Under the pieces are notes generated by a model. It saw only the letters and a program-made list of their open reading frames with translations, had not been told where the DNA came from and did no database searches. A DNA stretch of 64,000 nucleotides from JAFMDF01 sp965277445 (GTDB lineage: Bacteria > Bacteroidota > Bacteroidia > Chitinophagales > Saprospiraceae). The stretch's first letter is position 1. Every line of letters starts with the position of its first letter. Both the position numbers and the translations under genes were made by a program. Positions 1 to 15,000 of this stretch are shown here, piece after piece. The stretch is from positions 3,038,001-3,102,000 of the forward strand of contig CBDICY010000013.1 in the NCBI GenBank assembly GCA_965277445.1. The letters are read 5' to 3'.

Positions 1-3000
1 ATTTTGAATTAATTATCAATCATGATAAAACAGCTTTACTTGGCTACATTGGATACGGTTTCAATATGACAGGTGGCGTTTGCCGAGAATTGGATACGGA
101 TAATGATGGTACAGTCAACCGTTTAGACCTCGATTCCGACGACGATAACTGTTCCGACTTAGTAGAAGCAGGTGCTGGATTAATTGGAGATTCTTTAGTT
201 AGTCAAGATGTAAATTTTGTTACAACTGGTTTAAACGGTTTAGCCAATAATTTAGAAATCAACGACTTATCGACTACTGATATAAATTATAACTTTTCTT
301 ACCAATATGCCTTAACCGACTTAATCAATGTTTGTAGTGATAGTGATGAGGATGGTATAGGAGATATTTTAGATTTGGATGATGATAATGACGGCATACT
401 TGATAGCCAGGAGTTTGCCTGTTCGCCAACAACTATTCAACATGGAACTTTTAATGTCTCCGTTAAAAATCATACCGCAGAAGCTTGGTTTTCTACGGGA
501 CAAGATAGCGCAAAATATACTTTCCAAACCGATGCCAATTGGTCTAATTTTAATGCCAATTTTACTGATGGTTTCCATTACACGACCTATGATTCCGAAG
601 CTCCTCACGATGTAACGGATCTACACACCTTGACTTTACCGATTGGCAATTCTATTAGCGGTAATTTACAATGGGGACCAGAAGTGCCAAATAATACCAC
701 TTCTTGGTCCGGTCAAGCCTTAACCAATCACGATATTACGTTGACTTGGACACCTACGGTAACCGCAATAGTTATTGACCCTAATAATCAAACAGATTTA
801 ACGGATGGTGCAATTATCAATTCTGGGGTTACTTTTAAACAAGGTGCGGGTACAATTAGTAATCGTACTTGGCGAATTGAATTCCAAACGGATGGTTCTA
901 TTAGCAATTTTGAATTAGAAGTCAAGCACAATCATACCACCACGATTAGTTACATGGGCTATGGTTTCAATATGCTAGATGGATTTTGTAAACCACAGGA
1001 TAGTGATAACGACGGAACACCTGACCACTTAGATTTAGATAGTGATGATGATGGTTGTTATGACTTAGTAGAAGGAGGTGCTGGTCTTATCGGCGATTCT
1101 TTAAGTACTGCGCCTTATGGTTTGAATGGTTTAGCCGATGGTTTAGAAATAAGCGTAGATACGGGCATTATTAACTACACCTCCTTTTATAGCAATTTTG
1201 CCCAAGATGCTCTACTAAATGTTTGTCTAGATCATGATAACGACGGCGTTGGTGATTTAATTGATATTGATGATGATAATGATGGGACTTTAGATATTCA
1301 TGAAGTTGATTGTAGTGGCAATTTAAAATTCCGAAATGGGGTGGCAACAGGTGCCGCCAACAATCGAATCGTAACTGGAGAATTTGCCAATGGGCAAGAT
1401 GTTGCCTCTTATACCTTCCGAACTAACACCGATAATGGCACGTTCTATACCAACTTTACCAATGGCTTCCATTATGCAACTTACGATGGTTCTGCGCCTT
1501 TTGCCTTTGTGGATACGCATCAATTAGTGATTCCTACCCAAACTGTTCTAAATGCAAATCTAGAATGGGGACCAGAAGTACCAACGAATAGCAGTTCTTG
1601 GGCCAACCAAAATACCGTAGCACATGACATCACGCTAACTTGGACACCTAATGTTCCTGCGATGGTGACTAGTCCTTCTGGTCAAATTAGCTTGGCAGAT
1701 GGCGCAACCGTTAATTCTGGTGTTACTTTTAAACAAAATGCTGGAGCGACCAATAGTAGAGATTGGAAAATTACTTTCCTTACCGAAGGTAGTACGCAAA
1801 ATTTTGAGTTAGTCGTCAATCACAATCATACTGCTTTAATCGGTTATCATGGGTATGGCTTCAATGTGCAAGGAACTATTTGTACTATTTTAGATGATGA
1901 TAATGATGGGATTCCGAATAGCTTAGACTTAGATTCTGACGGTGATGGCTGTTCCGATTTAGCAGAAGCAGGTGCAGGTGCAGTTACTGATTCTTTAGTA
2001 ACTCAAAATACGGCTTTTGTTTCTGTTGGGTTAAATGGATTAGCAAATAATCTAGAAACCAATGATTTAGATACTGCGTCCATCAATTACACGTCTACTT
2101 ATTTCATGGCAACCACCAATTTATTAAACGCTTGTGCGGATAGTGATGATGATGGTATTGGCGATTTAATTGACTTAGATGATGATAATGATGGTGTTCC
2201 AGATGAAACGGAATTGGCTTGTGGAATAGCTACTTTTGGTAATGGAACGAACTTCAATTTTGTCAATCTTGCCCAAACAGGTGGCGGTGTTTTTAGCAAT
2301 GGTGAATTTAGCGCCAATTATAGCCTAGAAATGGATGCTCAATTAGGAACAACTACTTATTACAAAGTTGATTCTACCGATGGTTTCCATTATACGATTT
2401 ATGATAATGATGGTGGTTACACGGACAAACATAACATTTCCCCTCAAGGAGATGCGGTCTTAAAAAGAGTACTATATGGCCCGCAAGTTCCAACAAATGG
2501 CGCAGTAAATAATGGGCAAGCCAATAGCCCTCAAACGATGAATTTAAGTTGGACACCTGCCGTAAATGCCATTATTCATATTGGCACAGCCGCTCAAATT
2601 ACGAGTCATACAAATGGGGATTTAATTACTTCTGGCGTTAGTTTAACGACTACGAATTACACGATTTCCGCAGGTGATTGGTACATTGAATTTTTAACCG
2701 ATAATCTACCTTTGGATTTTGTCTTAACGGTGGAACACGTAGGTACAGGCATGACCTATGAAGGCTACGGGTTCAATGCCTCTTTATGTGGGGCAATTGA
2801 TACCGATATGGATGGTATTCCAAATAGTTTGGATTTAGATAGTGATATGGATGGTTGCTCGGATGCTTACGAAGCAGGCGTTGTTAATTCAACTACAGAT
2901 TCGCTAGTTATTCCTGTGGGTTCTACTGCTGTAGGCATGAATGGTTTAGCAGATATTATCGAAACGAGTACGGATTCTGATACCATTAATTACATTTCTA

Positions 3001-6000
3001 CTTATAATAATTATGCGATTGTAGATTTCTTAAACGCTTGTAATGATACCGATCAAGATGGTTTAAATGACTTGGTGGATATTGATGATGATAATGATGG
3101 GATTAGAGATAGTGACGAAGCACCTGATTGTTTTTATCAGAAAAGTGATTTAGAAAGCGGTAATCGACAATCATTTGTTTCGATTAGTACCGAACTAAAC
3201 ATGATTGCTCCTTATGTGCATCCAAATGAACTAGTCGATAGTATTAATACCACAGGCGCCACGGCCTATGCTGTTCGTTTTGTAAATAGTCAGCAGATTG
3301 CCAACAAAGTCATTTATCAATTTGACTTTACCAACCCAATCAACTTAAACACCATTTATTTACAGTACGTCAACGGAAATAGTCATTTTATCAATGGCGC
3401 AGTTGCCAAATTACAAGGTAGTCAAGATGGGAATACTTGGACAGATTTAAATACAGGTACAACTTATAATCAAGCCAATCTCAATACAGGGATTCTAAGT
3501 TATGGAACGCTAAGAAATCATCAATTTACCACTACTCAAAACGCCAATGCGTATCGGAAATATCGAATTATCGGTGTTTCTGGTACGAGTTGGAGTAGCG
3601 GCTACTCAAATGAGGTCTTTTTTGAGATTAATAATTTTAGACCAGAAGACTTTCCTAAAAATAGTTGTAATGCAGATACAGATAATGATGGTATTTACAA
3701 CCATTTAGACTTGGATTCTGATGGAGATAATTGTCCAGATGCCGTAGAAGCAGGATCAGTCAATAATACGACAGATTCTTTAGTCATTCCTGTTGGTTCA
3801 ATGGCGGTTGGAGCAAATGGTTTAGCTGACGTTATTGAAACGGTTGCCGATTCTGATTCGGTTACTTATGAATCTACGTATACTGACTATGCCCTTAAAA
3901 ACCATTTGAGTGTTTGTGCTGATACAGATGATGATGGTATTGGTGATTTAATTGATATTGATGATGACAATGATGGAATTCCTGATGCTGATGAATTATT
4001 CTGCTCGACTATGGGCGTACAGGATATGACGGAGTTGACTTATACTGGTGGAAATGTTCAGATAAATAGTCCTGATGCCACGACTATCAATTTAACGGGT
4101 GGAACTTGTTGGAATACCGCTTATTCTGGCCAAACTTTCTCTTTACCTATTCACTTAGAATATCGCAGTCCAACCCTTGGTAATTCTGCTATGTTTGGTT
4201 TAATTCCTGTAGCTGCAACCAAAACGGCTGGTAATTGGAATGATGGTAGTTATAAATTTTACCATGCAGGAACTACCCTTTACGGATATTTCCCAACTGC
4301 TTGGACGTATAATTTTACTGCCACCGCCAATGAATTATACGAAATTGATATTGACATCAATGGTATGGTAACGAGTACGGTAAATGGTGTAGTCAGAAAT
4401 ACTTTCCAAGGCACCGCTAGTGACTATTTATTAGACATTTCTTATTGCGGCGTTTCTAGTTTTATTGATGTACAATTAACCGCTGGAAATATCCAAGGTT
4501 CACCAAACGATTGTCCACCAGTTGATACCGATATGGATGGTATTGCCAATCACTTAGATCTAGATAGTGATGGCGATGGTTGTTTTGATGCTTACGAAGC
4601 AGGCGCTGTGAATAATCCAGCAGAATCTGTTGTTATTCCTATTGGTTCAACTGCTGTTGGGGCAAATGGATTAGCCGATTTAGTGGAAACTAGCCCAGAT
4701 TCAGAAGTACTCAATTATACGTCAACTTATAATGACTTTGCCGCAGTCGATTTCTTAAATGCTTGTGCCGATTCGGATAACGATAACATCAATGACTTAG
4801 TGGATATTGACGATGATAATGATGGAATTCGAGATAGCGACGAAGCGCCTAATTGTTTCTTTAATGCAACTGAATTAAATTACTTCGTTGGCAATAGAGA
4901 TACTTTATTAACCGTTACCTCTGATTTATCCTTCCAAGTTGGGACTACTTCTTTATTAACCAATGGTGTCTATGGCAATCAAGTATTGTATACGAATGGA
5001 CAGGCGCTTTTTAATAAAACTATTTTAGAAATTACCCCTTCCAAATCTATAGAAGTAGATACGATTGTGGTGACTATGAATAACGCGAGCCAGACCTTCT
5101 TTAATGCAGGCGCAGTTGTCAAAGTTCAGGGATTTAATGGCGTTTCTTGGATAGATCTCTCTCCTACCCTTGCTTATACCACAACTTCGGGAACGGCTAC
5201 TACGATTACAGGGGCAACGGGAGAAATCAATTTCCCAATCAGTCAAAACCAAGGTCGTTACCAAAGTTATCGAATTTATGGACAAGCAGGAACGGTTAGA
5301 AATTCCTATTATTTGCAAGATGTGCATTTAAATATGGCGAATTTCCGTCCTGAAGATTTCCCGAAAACAAGTTGTGATGCCGATGCAGATAATGATGGTG
5401 TTTACAACCATTTAGACCTTGATTCAGACAGCGATGGTTGTTATGATATTGTAGAAGCAGGTGCTGGATTTATTGGAGATTCTATAGTCAATCAAAATAC
5501 GAATTATAGTTCGGTTGGTACAAATGGTTTAGCCGATCATTTAGAAACAAGTGCCGATGCAAATGTTATTAATTATACTTTATTCCATTTCCAATTGGAT
5601 AATTTACAGAATGCTTGTGCTGATAATGATATGGACGGCGTAGGTGATTTAGTCGATATTGATGATGATAATGATGGGATATTAGACATTGAGGAAGGTA
5701 ATAATTGTGATCGTACATTTACTACCACAGAAACTTTTGTTTATACGAAATGGATAACAGGAAATACCATCAATAATACCGCCGAAGGGGTGATTATTAT
5801 AGATGGTAATAGTGTTGGCATTAATTATTCGGGAGACTTCAGATCTTTCCAAACAGCTAATGGAAGAATGACTACTACAAGTCACGATCCACAAGCTTTA
5901 TCGACCGATACCATTATTCAAACTTTTAATGGTGTAGGGGTAACGCATAAATTCCAATTTTCTACTCCTGTATTTAATCCAATACTACACATTTGGTCTA

Positions 6001-9000
6001 ATAATGGAAATACTTATACATTTAATCGTTCAGTTAGCATACATAAAACAGGTAGTATAGCAGCACTAAGTTCCAATTCAATCGGAGGAAATGGAGAAGC
6101 AGGAGGTTCTATCCTAATTCCAGGGTTAGTGACAGAAATTAGTTTCACTTCATCCATTGTAGAAAACTGGACAGGTTTAACTATTTCAGCTGGAGAAGTA
6201 GCATTTGTAGACCAATTTGGCGTACCGAAATGCGATACGTTAGATACAGATATGGATGGCATCGCCGATCATTTAGATTTAGATTCGGATGGCGATGGTT
6301 GTTACGACACCCAAGAAGCAAGCGTCACAGGTGCTACGCTTGACGGTTCTATTACTGATAGTTTAGTTGCCAATTCTAGCGCCCAAGTCGGCTTAAATGG
6401 ATTGGCTAATAGTATCGAAACAAGTGATACCGATACCGCATCTACTACGTACACCTCTACCTACTACATCGCTCAAACCAACCTTTTAAATGCTTGTGCA
6501 GATACAGATATGGATGGCATTGGTGATTTAATCGACATTGACGATGATAATGACGGTACACCAGATATTGAGGAATACAATTGCGAAATTGTTACCTTTT
6601 CTAACGGTGTTGCAAGCGGTGGTGCTAACGCAAGAGTCGTTACAGGTATTTTTAACAACAACTTAGATACTGCCAATTATAGGTTTACTTCTGATGCCAA
6701 TAATGGCACTTTTTACACCAATTTTACGAATGGTTTCCACTATTCTGGCTATGATAATCTTGCCCCTCATGTTGTCAACGAAACCCATGAAGTAAGCATT
6801 AATACAGGTACGTTTGTAGAAGGCGTGATGGAATGGGGACCACAAGTGCCTACCAATTCTTCTTCTTGGGCCAATCAAAGTGTTAATCCACATGATATTA
6901 CCCTCACTTGGTCACCATCGGTAACTGCTAAAATGATTGACCCTGATAATCAGACGAATATCAATAATAACGCAACCTTGAATTCTGGAGATATGTTCAC
7001 GCCAATTACAGGCACAACAAATTCTAGAACTTGGAAAATCGAATTCCAAACAGCAGGCGCATTTACAGATTTTAATTTACAGGTTAAACACGAAAGAACC
7101 GCTTTAATCGGCTATCATGGATATGGATTCAGAATGACTGGTTTGTGTAAAACTAGAGACACGGACATGGACGGCACACCTGACCATTTAGATTTGGATA
7201 GTGACAATGATGGTTGTTCGGATGCTTACGAAGCAGGCGCTGTTGCCAATACTACAGATTCTTTAGTCATTCCAGCTGGTTCTACTGCGGTTGGAGTAAA
7301 TGGTTTAGCAGACATTATTGAAACGACGGCCGATAATGGTCTACTCAATTACCCTTCTAATTATACGGCTTATGCCATAGTTGATTTCTTAAATGCTTGT
7401 GCCGATACAGATGATGATGGCATCAACGATTTAGTGGATATTGATGACGATAACGATGGCATTAGAGATAGCGAAGAAGCACCAGATTGCTTTTATCCAA
7501 TGGATAGTGTGAATTATTACCTTGGAGATAGAAGGGATAAAATGACCGTCACTTCTGACTTATCTTTCCAAAATGGAAGTACTACGCTTTTGGTGGATGG
7601 CACTTATGGCAATCAAAATAGATTTACCAACGGACAACCTCTATTAAATCAAGCAATTGTAGAGGTGCTGACAAAACAACCAGTTGAAGCCGATGCCCTG
7701 ATCATTACCATGAATAATGCGGCACAAACTTTCTTTAATAATGGAGCAGTTGTAAAAGTTCAAGGTTTCGATGGGGTTAATTGGATTGATCTTTCAGGAA
7801 ATCTACCTTATAATACGAATTCTGGTACAGCAACAACTATCACGGGTGCTACAGGACAAATTAGTTTCCCTGTAGAAAATGACCAAGGAATGTATCGAGG
7901 TTACCGCATTTTAGGTCAAGCGGGTACAGTTAGAAATACGTACTATTTGCAAGATGTTCACTTGAATATGGTAAATTTCAAACCAGAAAGCTACCCTCGT
8001 ACCAGTTGTAATGCAGATACTGATAATGATGGTATTTATAATCATTTAGACTTGGATTCAGATGGGGATGGTTGTTTCGATGCGGTAGAAGCAGGTTCGG
8101 TGATGAATACAACGGATTCTTTGGTAATTCCAGCAGGTTCTACCGCGGTGGGTAACAATGGTTTGGCAGATATTATTGAAACAAGTACGGATTCTGATAG
8201 TGTTTCTTACGAATCTACTTATAATGATTATGCTATTTTTGATCATTTAATTGTGTGCGCCGATACAGACAATGACGGCATTGGTGATTTAATCGATATT
8301 GATGATGATAATGATGGAATTCCAGATGCCATCGAATTAAAATGTGAAGTTATAGGAAACCAAGATCTTACCGAATTAACATTCACAGGAGGGAATGTCC
8401 AACTTACTGTTCCTGACAATAGTTCGCTTAATCTTACTGGTGGTACTTGTTGGAATACGACTTATTCAGATCAAACTTTTGAGCTACCTATTCATTTAGA
8501 ATATACCACACCAACTACTAGCAATTCCGCAATGTTTGGATTAATTCCTGTCAATGCCAATAAAACAACAGGAAATTGGAATGATGGAAGTTATAAATTT
8601 TACAATGCGGGTGCGACGACTTATGGTTACTTCCCTACTGCGTGGACTTATAATCAACCGAGTGTCGCTAACCAAATGCACGAGATCGACATTGATGCCA
8701 ATGGTGTAGTCACAACCAGAATAAATGGTGTGGTTAAAAATACTTTCCAAGGTACGGTAAGTGCTTATCAATTAGATATTTCTTATTGTGGTGTTTCTAC
8801 CTTCACTAACGTTAATTTAACCGCAGGCAATCTCTCTGGATCGGCTAATGATTGTGCGCCTATTGATACGGACGGAGACGGCTTATATGATCATGTAGAT
8901 TTAGATGCTGATGGCGATGGTTGCTACGATATTGTCGAAGCGGGTGCTGGGTTTATTGGTGATTCTTTGGTTACGCAAAATGCTAATTTTGATAGCGTCG

Positions 9001-12000
9001 GTGTAAACGGCTTAGCCAATAATTTAGAAACCAATCCAGATAGTGACAGCATCAACTATACCCTCTTCTATTTCTTTGAAGATAGTTTACAAAATGCTTG
9101 TAATGACCACGACGGGGATTTAGTAGGTGACTTAATTGATATTGATGATGATAATGATGGGATATTGGATTCAATTGAATGTGGGCCACTACCGCAAATA
9201 GAACAAAATTATAATAACTGGGCAAGGACAGGTTCTTGGGTAGTTAGTGCAAACGGTGAAATTATTTCCAATAGTAATGATAATGCTAATAATCAAACCG
9301 CAACAACTACCGCAGATTTGACCAATTATACCGACCCAATGGTTCTAAATCTAAAAATTAGAACCAACGGTATTAATAATGTTATTGGGAGTGGACAAAC
9401 AGCCACTTTAAAGCTCTCAATAGACGGGGTAGAATATATCACTTTTGTTAACCCATCTGGAGGGAGTACAGCTACTGTAGCTACAAGTAATGGAGCTACT
9501 AGTTCTTTAGTCTCTTTCCCTATCACAACTACTTCTGGGCCCTTTACGGATGTTCAATTGACAGTCCCCAATACAGAAACGACCAATGCTAATATCCAAT
9601 GGTCTTATACTGCAAATGGAGACGACTGGTCTATTAGTACGACTGCTTTCGAACTTACCTCTGGTAATGGTTGTCAAGACACCGATAGGGATGGCATAGT
9701 AAACAGTCTAGACCTAGACTCAGATGGCGATGGCTGCTACGACGCCTACGAATCTAGTGTAACTGGTGCGACCAACGATGGTTCAACTACCGATAGTTTA
9801 ATTGCCACCACCAGTACGCAAGTAGGTTTAAATGGGCTAGCTAATAGCATCGAAACCAACGATTTAAATACGGCTAATACGACCTATAATTCAACTTATA
9901 AAACTCTAGCATTAGCCGATTTTCTCAATGCTTGTGCCGATTTCGATATGGATGGCATCAATGATTTAGTAGATATTGATGATGATAATGATGGTATTCG
10001 AGACAGCCAAGAGGCGCCTGATTGTTTCCATAGTAGCCCAGATTCTGCTATACAAATCATTGACGTTACTTCGGAATTAAATATTGAGTCAACATCACGA
10101 CCATTCACAAATGCCTACGACAATATCGTTACTACCGCTAGTTATACAGGCTTTGCCCCGAACCAAAATCATGTCGATAAGTCTATTTACGAAATCACAC
10201 TATCTGCACCAATAGCGGTTAGTTCTATTGACTTCCGTATGTATAATTTGGCTTTTACCATTGGTGCGGCCAATACCAATAAATTGCAAGGTTGGACGGG
10301 TGCTACGTGGGAAGATTTGGACGCTGCGGCGAATAGGACTGTCGTCAATAATACCCAAACCTTTACCAATACTTTACAACCTAATAAAAAGTATATTAAA
10401 TATCGAGTTGTAGGTGTAACAGGTGTCACTTACTACGCTAGAGTCTACGAAATCGAAATGAATTACAGCGGTTTCCGACCAGAGGATTTCCCTAAACTAA
10501 CTTGTAATGCGGATACTGATGGCGATGGTATTTACAATCATTTAGACCTTGATTCCGACGGGGATGGGTGTTACGATGCAGTAGAGGCAGGAGCAGTAAT
10601 GAATACAAGTGATTCTTTAGTCATTCCAGCTGGTTCTACCGCAGTTGGAATGAATGGACTAGCAGATATTGTAGAAACCAATACAGATTCTGATAGCATT
10701 AATTACACAACAACCTATGATATTTTTGCTTTAGCCAGCCATTTAGATGTTTGTGCAGATACGGACATGGATAATATTGGTGATTTAATCGATATTGATG
10801 ATGACAACGATGGTATTTTAGATTATGATGAGCAATCAGATTCTTGTTATTATACTGGTCGCCAAGACATTAGCGATTTGACCTTTACAGGAAATGGTAA
10901 CGTCCTTTTAACACAAACAAGTAATTCCATTTTTGCAGATGCTACCACAACTGCTTGGCGAACAACTTATTCTGACCAAACTTTACCGCTACCAATTCAT
11001 TTAGAATTTAAAATTGAGGATGCCAATCAAGCTGTCATGTTTGGGGTAGCCCCAATCAATGGTTCTTTGACGACGACCAATTGGAATTATACGGGCTATA
11101 AACACTATATTCCAAATACCAGTTCAAATGATGTTAGGGTTACAGGTTCAACTTTCGCCAATGCCTCTTATGTTTCTGGAACATTATATGTTATTGACAT
11201 CGATGCTGCTGGAAATGTGTCTTATAAGCGAAACGGTGTAGAGGTATACAGCACAACAGGCGCACCGTTAGTGGACTATAAATTGGCGGTCTCTACTGCC
11301 ACCACAACAGGTAGAACCTTTACAGATATTGTCTATGGCAACCCAGATGACTTGCTCTACGTCTGTGCGGATATAGATACTGATGGTGATGGCACACCTG
11401 ACCGTTTGGATTTAGATTCTGATGGTGATGGTTGTTACGATATTTCGGAGGCAGGTGCAGGCTTTATAGGAGATTCTTTAGTAAGTCAAAATGCGGATTA
11501 TTTGAGTGTTGGTGCCAATGGTTTTGCCAATAATTTAGAAACGGCTACTGATAATGATACAATTGTTTACACCCTTCAACCTTTTTACCAGGACAGTACG
11601 CAAAATGCTTGTGATGACCACGACGGTGATTTAGTCGGTGATTTGATTGATATTGATGATGATAATGATGGAATTTTAGATATAGAAGAAATTATCATTT
11701 GTAAAGATATCAATACGATTTCGTTAACCAATATTACTTCTTCTGCTACCATTACGAATTTGAATAATTTATTTGATGGAAATCTTAATTCTTATATCGC
11801 TTTTCCAAGTACAGCTGCTTTTGAAAGTGATTTAACGGTTAATTTCGATACCCCACAATCTGGAAATATTACTTTCTATTTATATAATGATGGAGGAAAT
11901 GCTAACGATGGACAACCACCTTCCACTACCCCATCAGGTATTGGAGAAATTTCTAATGTAGTGGTTTTAAATAGTATTGGCGACACGATTTATGAGGCCA

Positions 12001-15000
12001 ATAATGTAGTAGTTAGTGGTACTATTCCTGGTGAAGGCCCTACCCTGAATGACCAATTGGATATTCATGTTATTTTCGAAGAATTACTAGAAGATGCAAA
12101 AACAGTCCTAGTCAACGGAATTAGGGGCTATAATGGTGATTCTGACCCAACAACTACTGCTGCCTATACCACAGAAAATGCAAGAGAGTTTTTGTTCACC
12201 AATCAATGTTTTGAATTAGTCGATACAGATATGGATGGGATTCCTAATCACCTAGACCTAGACTCTGACGGTGATGGTTGTTATGATACTTTTGAATCAA
12301 GTGTAACAGGTGCGACAAATAACGGTTCACAAACGGATAGTTTAATCGCTACTACTAATACCCAAGTTGGCCTAAATGGTCTAGCTAATTCTATAGAAAG
12401 TGGTGATTCTTTAACTGCTACGACTACTTATGAATCGACCTATGAAAATTATACAGTTGTAGATTTCTTAAATGCTTGTGCCGATACGGATAACGATGGC
12501 ATCAATGATTTAATAGATATTGATGATGATAATGATGGGATTAGAGATGCGGTAGAAGCACCAGATTGTTATTTAACTGAAAAAGAAATTGGTATTGCTA
12601 ATATCACTTCTACCCTAACCAATTGGAATGCAAGTTATCCTTTCACCCAATTATACGATGGAAACCTGAGTAATTTTGGCGCTTATGGTGTCTTAAATAC
12701 ACAAATCACAGGTGAAACTATTTTTGAAATAGAAATGACCTATCCCGTCGAATTGACAAGTATAGATGTTGTTTTCAATTATAGCCTTTTCAGAACTTCA
12801 GGTACTACCTTCAAATGGCAAGGATTTAACGGGGTGAATTGGATAGATGTGACTGATGTGTTAAATGAAACGGAAACCACTAATAATACCTACACTTATG
12901 ATTTTGTTAGAAACCTCGATACCTATCAAAAATATCGATTACTTGGGGTTTCTGGAACAACTTACTATGCTAGAATTTATGAACTAATTCCTACCATTGG
13001 AAACTTTATTCCAGAATTATTCCCTAGAGCTAGTTGTTCAGCAGACCTCGACAATGATGGTATTTACAATCATTTAGACCTAGATTCAGACGGCGACGGT
13101 TGTTATGACCTAACCGAAGCAGGCGCAGGCGCAGTTGGTGATTCTTTAGTTTCACAAAACCCAGCTTACACCGATGTGAGCAATAATGGATATGCTGATC
13201 ACCTAGAAACGGCTATCGATTCGGATAGTATCAACTTTACCCGCTTTAATTACTGGGAAAGTGCTTTATTAAATGCTTGTATTGATACGGATGATGATGG
13301 CGTGGGTGACCTAGTAGATATTGACGATGATAATGATGGGGTCTTAGACAAAGAAGAAATCACTTGCACTACCCTACTAGAAAGAGGAGTAGAAACCAAT
13401 ATCCAAAATGGTAATGGAACAGGCATTCATAATTCGCTCATCAAATATGGTTTAGGAACGGATACTTTAGTACTGAATTTCAATGTAATCGCAAACACTT
13501 CCTATTATTACACCAATGATGGTTTGGAAGAAGGTGCCTTCAATTTTGTCTCTTATAATACCGTTGTCGGCTCGCAAGAAAATTATCGGTTCTTTATGCC
13601 GAACCTCCATTTAATTAATGGGAACATCAAATGGGGACCAAATATTGGCGTAAATACCAATTCTAATTATAACAGTTCTACTACTGCCCTTGGCCTCGAA
13701 TTAACCTGGAACGGCAGCGTTACCGCAACTATGCATGACCCTGATAATCAAACAGATGTACTGGATGGCGAAGCAGTAACAAGTGGTACTACTATCAACA
13801 GAAAATCAGGCGCTATCCAAACTAGAACTTGGTATTTAGTCTTTGATTTTAGTAATCACATTGGAACTTTTGATTTTACAGTAGATTACTTGACTAGTCC
13901 AAATTGGTTTGGAAATGGTATTGATTTTAGCGGTTTAATGGCTTGTACAGAAAAAGATACCGACGAAGATGGTATTCCAAATCGAATTGATTTGGATAGT
14001 GACGGGGATGGCTGTTACGATGCCTTTGAATCGGGTGTCACAGGAGCTACCAATGATGGGTCTATCACGGATAGTTTAATTGCTACCACCAATACCCAAG
14101 TTGGTTTAAATGGTTTTGCGAATGATTTAGAATCCAATGATACAGATACTGCTATCATTAATTATACTTCCACTTACATCAATTATGCCGAAGTAGATTT
14201 CTTAAACGCTTGTGCGGATACAGATGACGATGGGATAATGGATTTGGTGGATATTGACGATGATAACGATGGTATTCGAGATAGTGAAGAAGCACCAGAT
14301 TGTTTTACGCAACCAGAAGAAATCAATTATTTAGATGGTGATAGAAGTACCAGTATAACGGTTACTTCCGATTTATCTTTCCAAATTGGAACACCAGATT
14401 TATTGGTAAATGGTGTCTATGGTAATCAAGTCTTACCAACGAACGGGCAATCTCTTTTCAATCAAACGATCCTAGAAATTGACCCAGATTTACCATTAGA
14501 ATTGGACGAAATTATCATCACCATGAATAATGCCAGTCAGACCTTCTTTAATAACGGTTCTGTGGTCAAGATTCAAGGATATAATGGTAGTTCTTGGGTA
14601 GATGTTTCTCCATTAATGAGTTATGGAACGACTTCTGGAACAGCTACTAGCATTACTGGTGCGACTGGGCAAATTGCTTTCCCTATTTCCATCAATCAAG
14701 CGCCTTACGATAAGTATAGAATCTATGGTCAAGGTGGAACGGTGAGAAATTCCTACTACTTACAAGATGTCCATTTAAGTGTCGTCAATTTCCGTTCGGA
14801 AGACTTCCCTAAAATGGCTTGTAATGCAGATACAGATGGCGATGGCATTTATAATCACTTGGATTTAGATTCAGATGGCGATGGTTGTTATGACCTTGCC
14901 GAAGCAGGCGCTGGTTCAGTTGGAGACTCTTTAGTTACGCAAAGTTCTTCCTATACTGATGTAAGTGATAATGGTCTAGCTGACCACTTAGAAACAAGTA

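Noticed and set aside
66..68. ATG at 66 as the true start of the giant gene
   Set aside because: The codons upstream are open to the window edge and encode the end of a domain that recurs in the array; no signal peptide follows this ATG.
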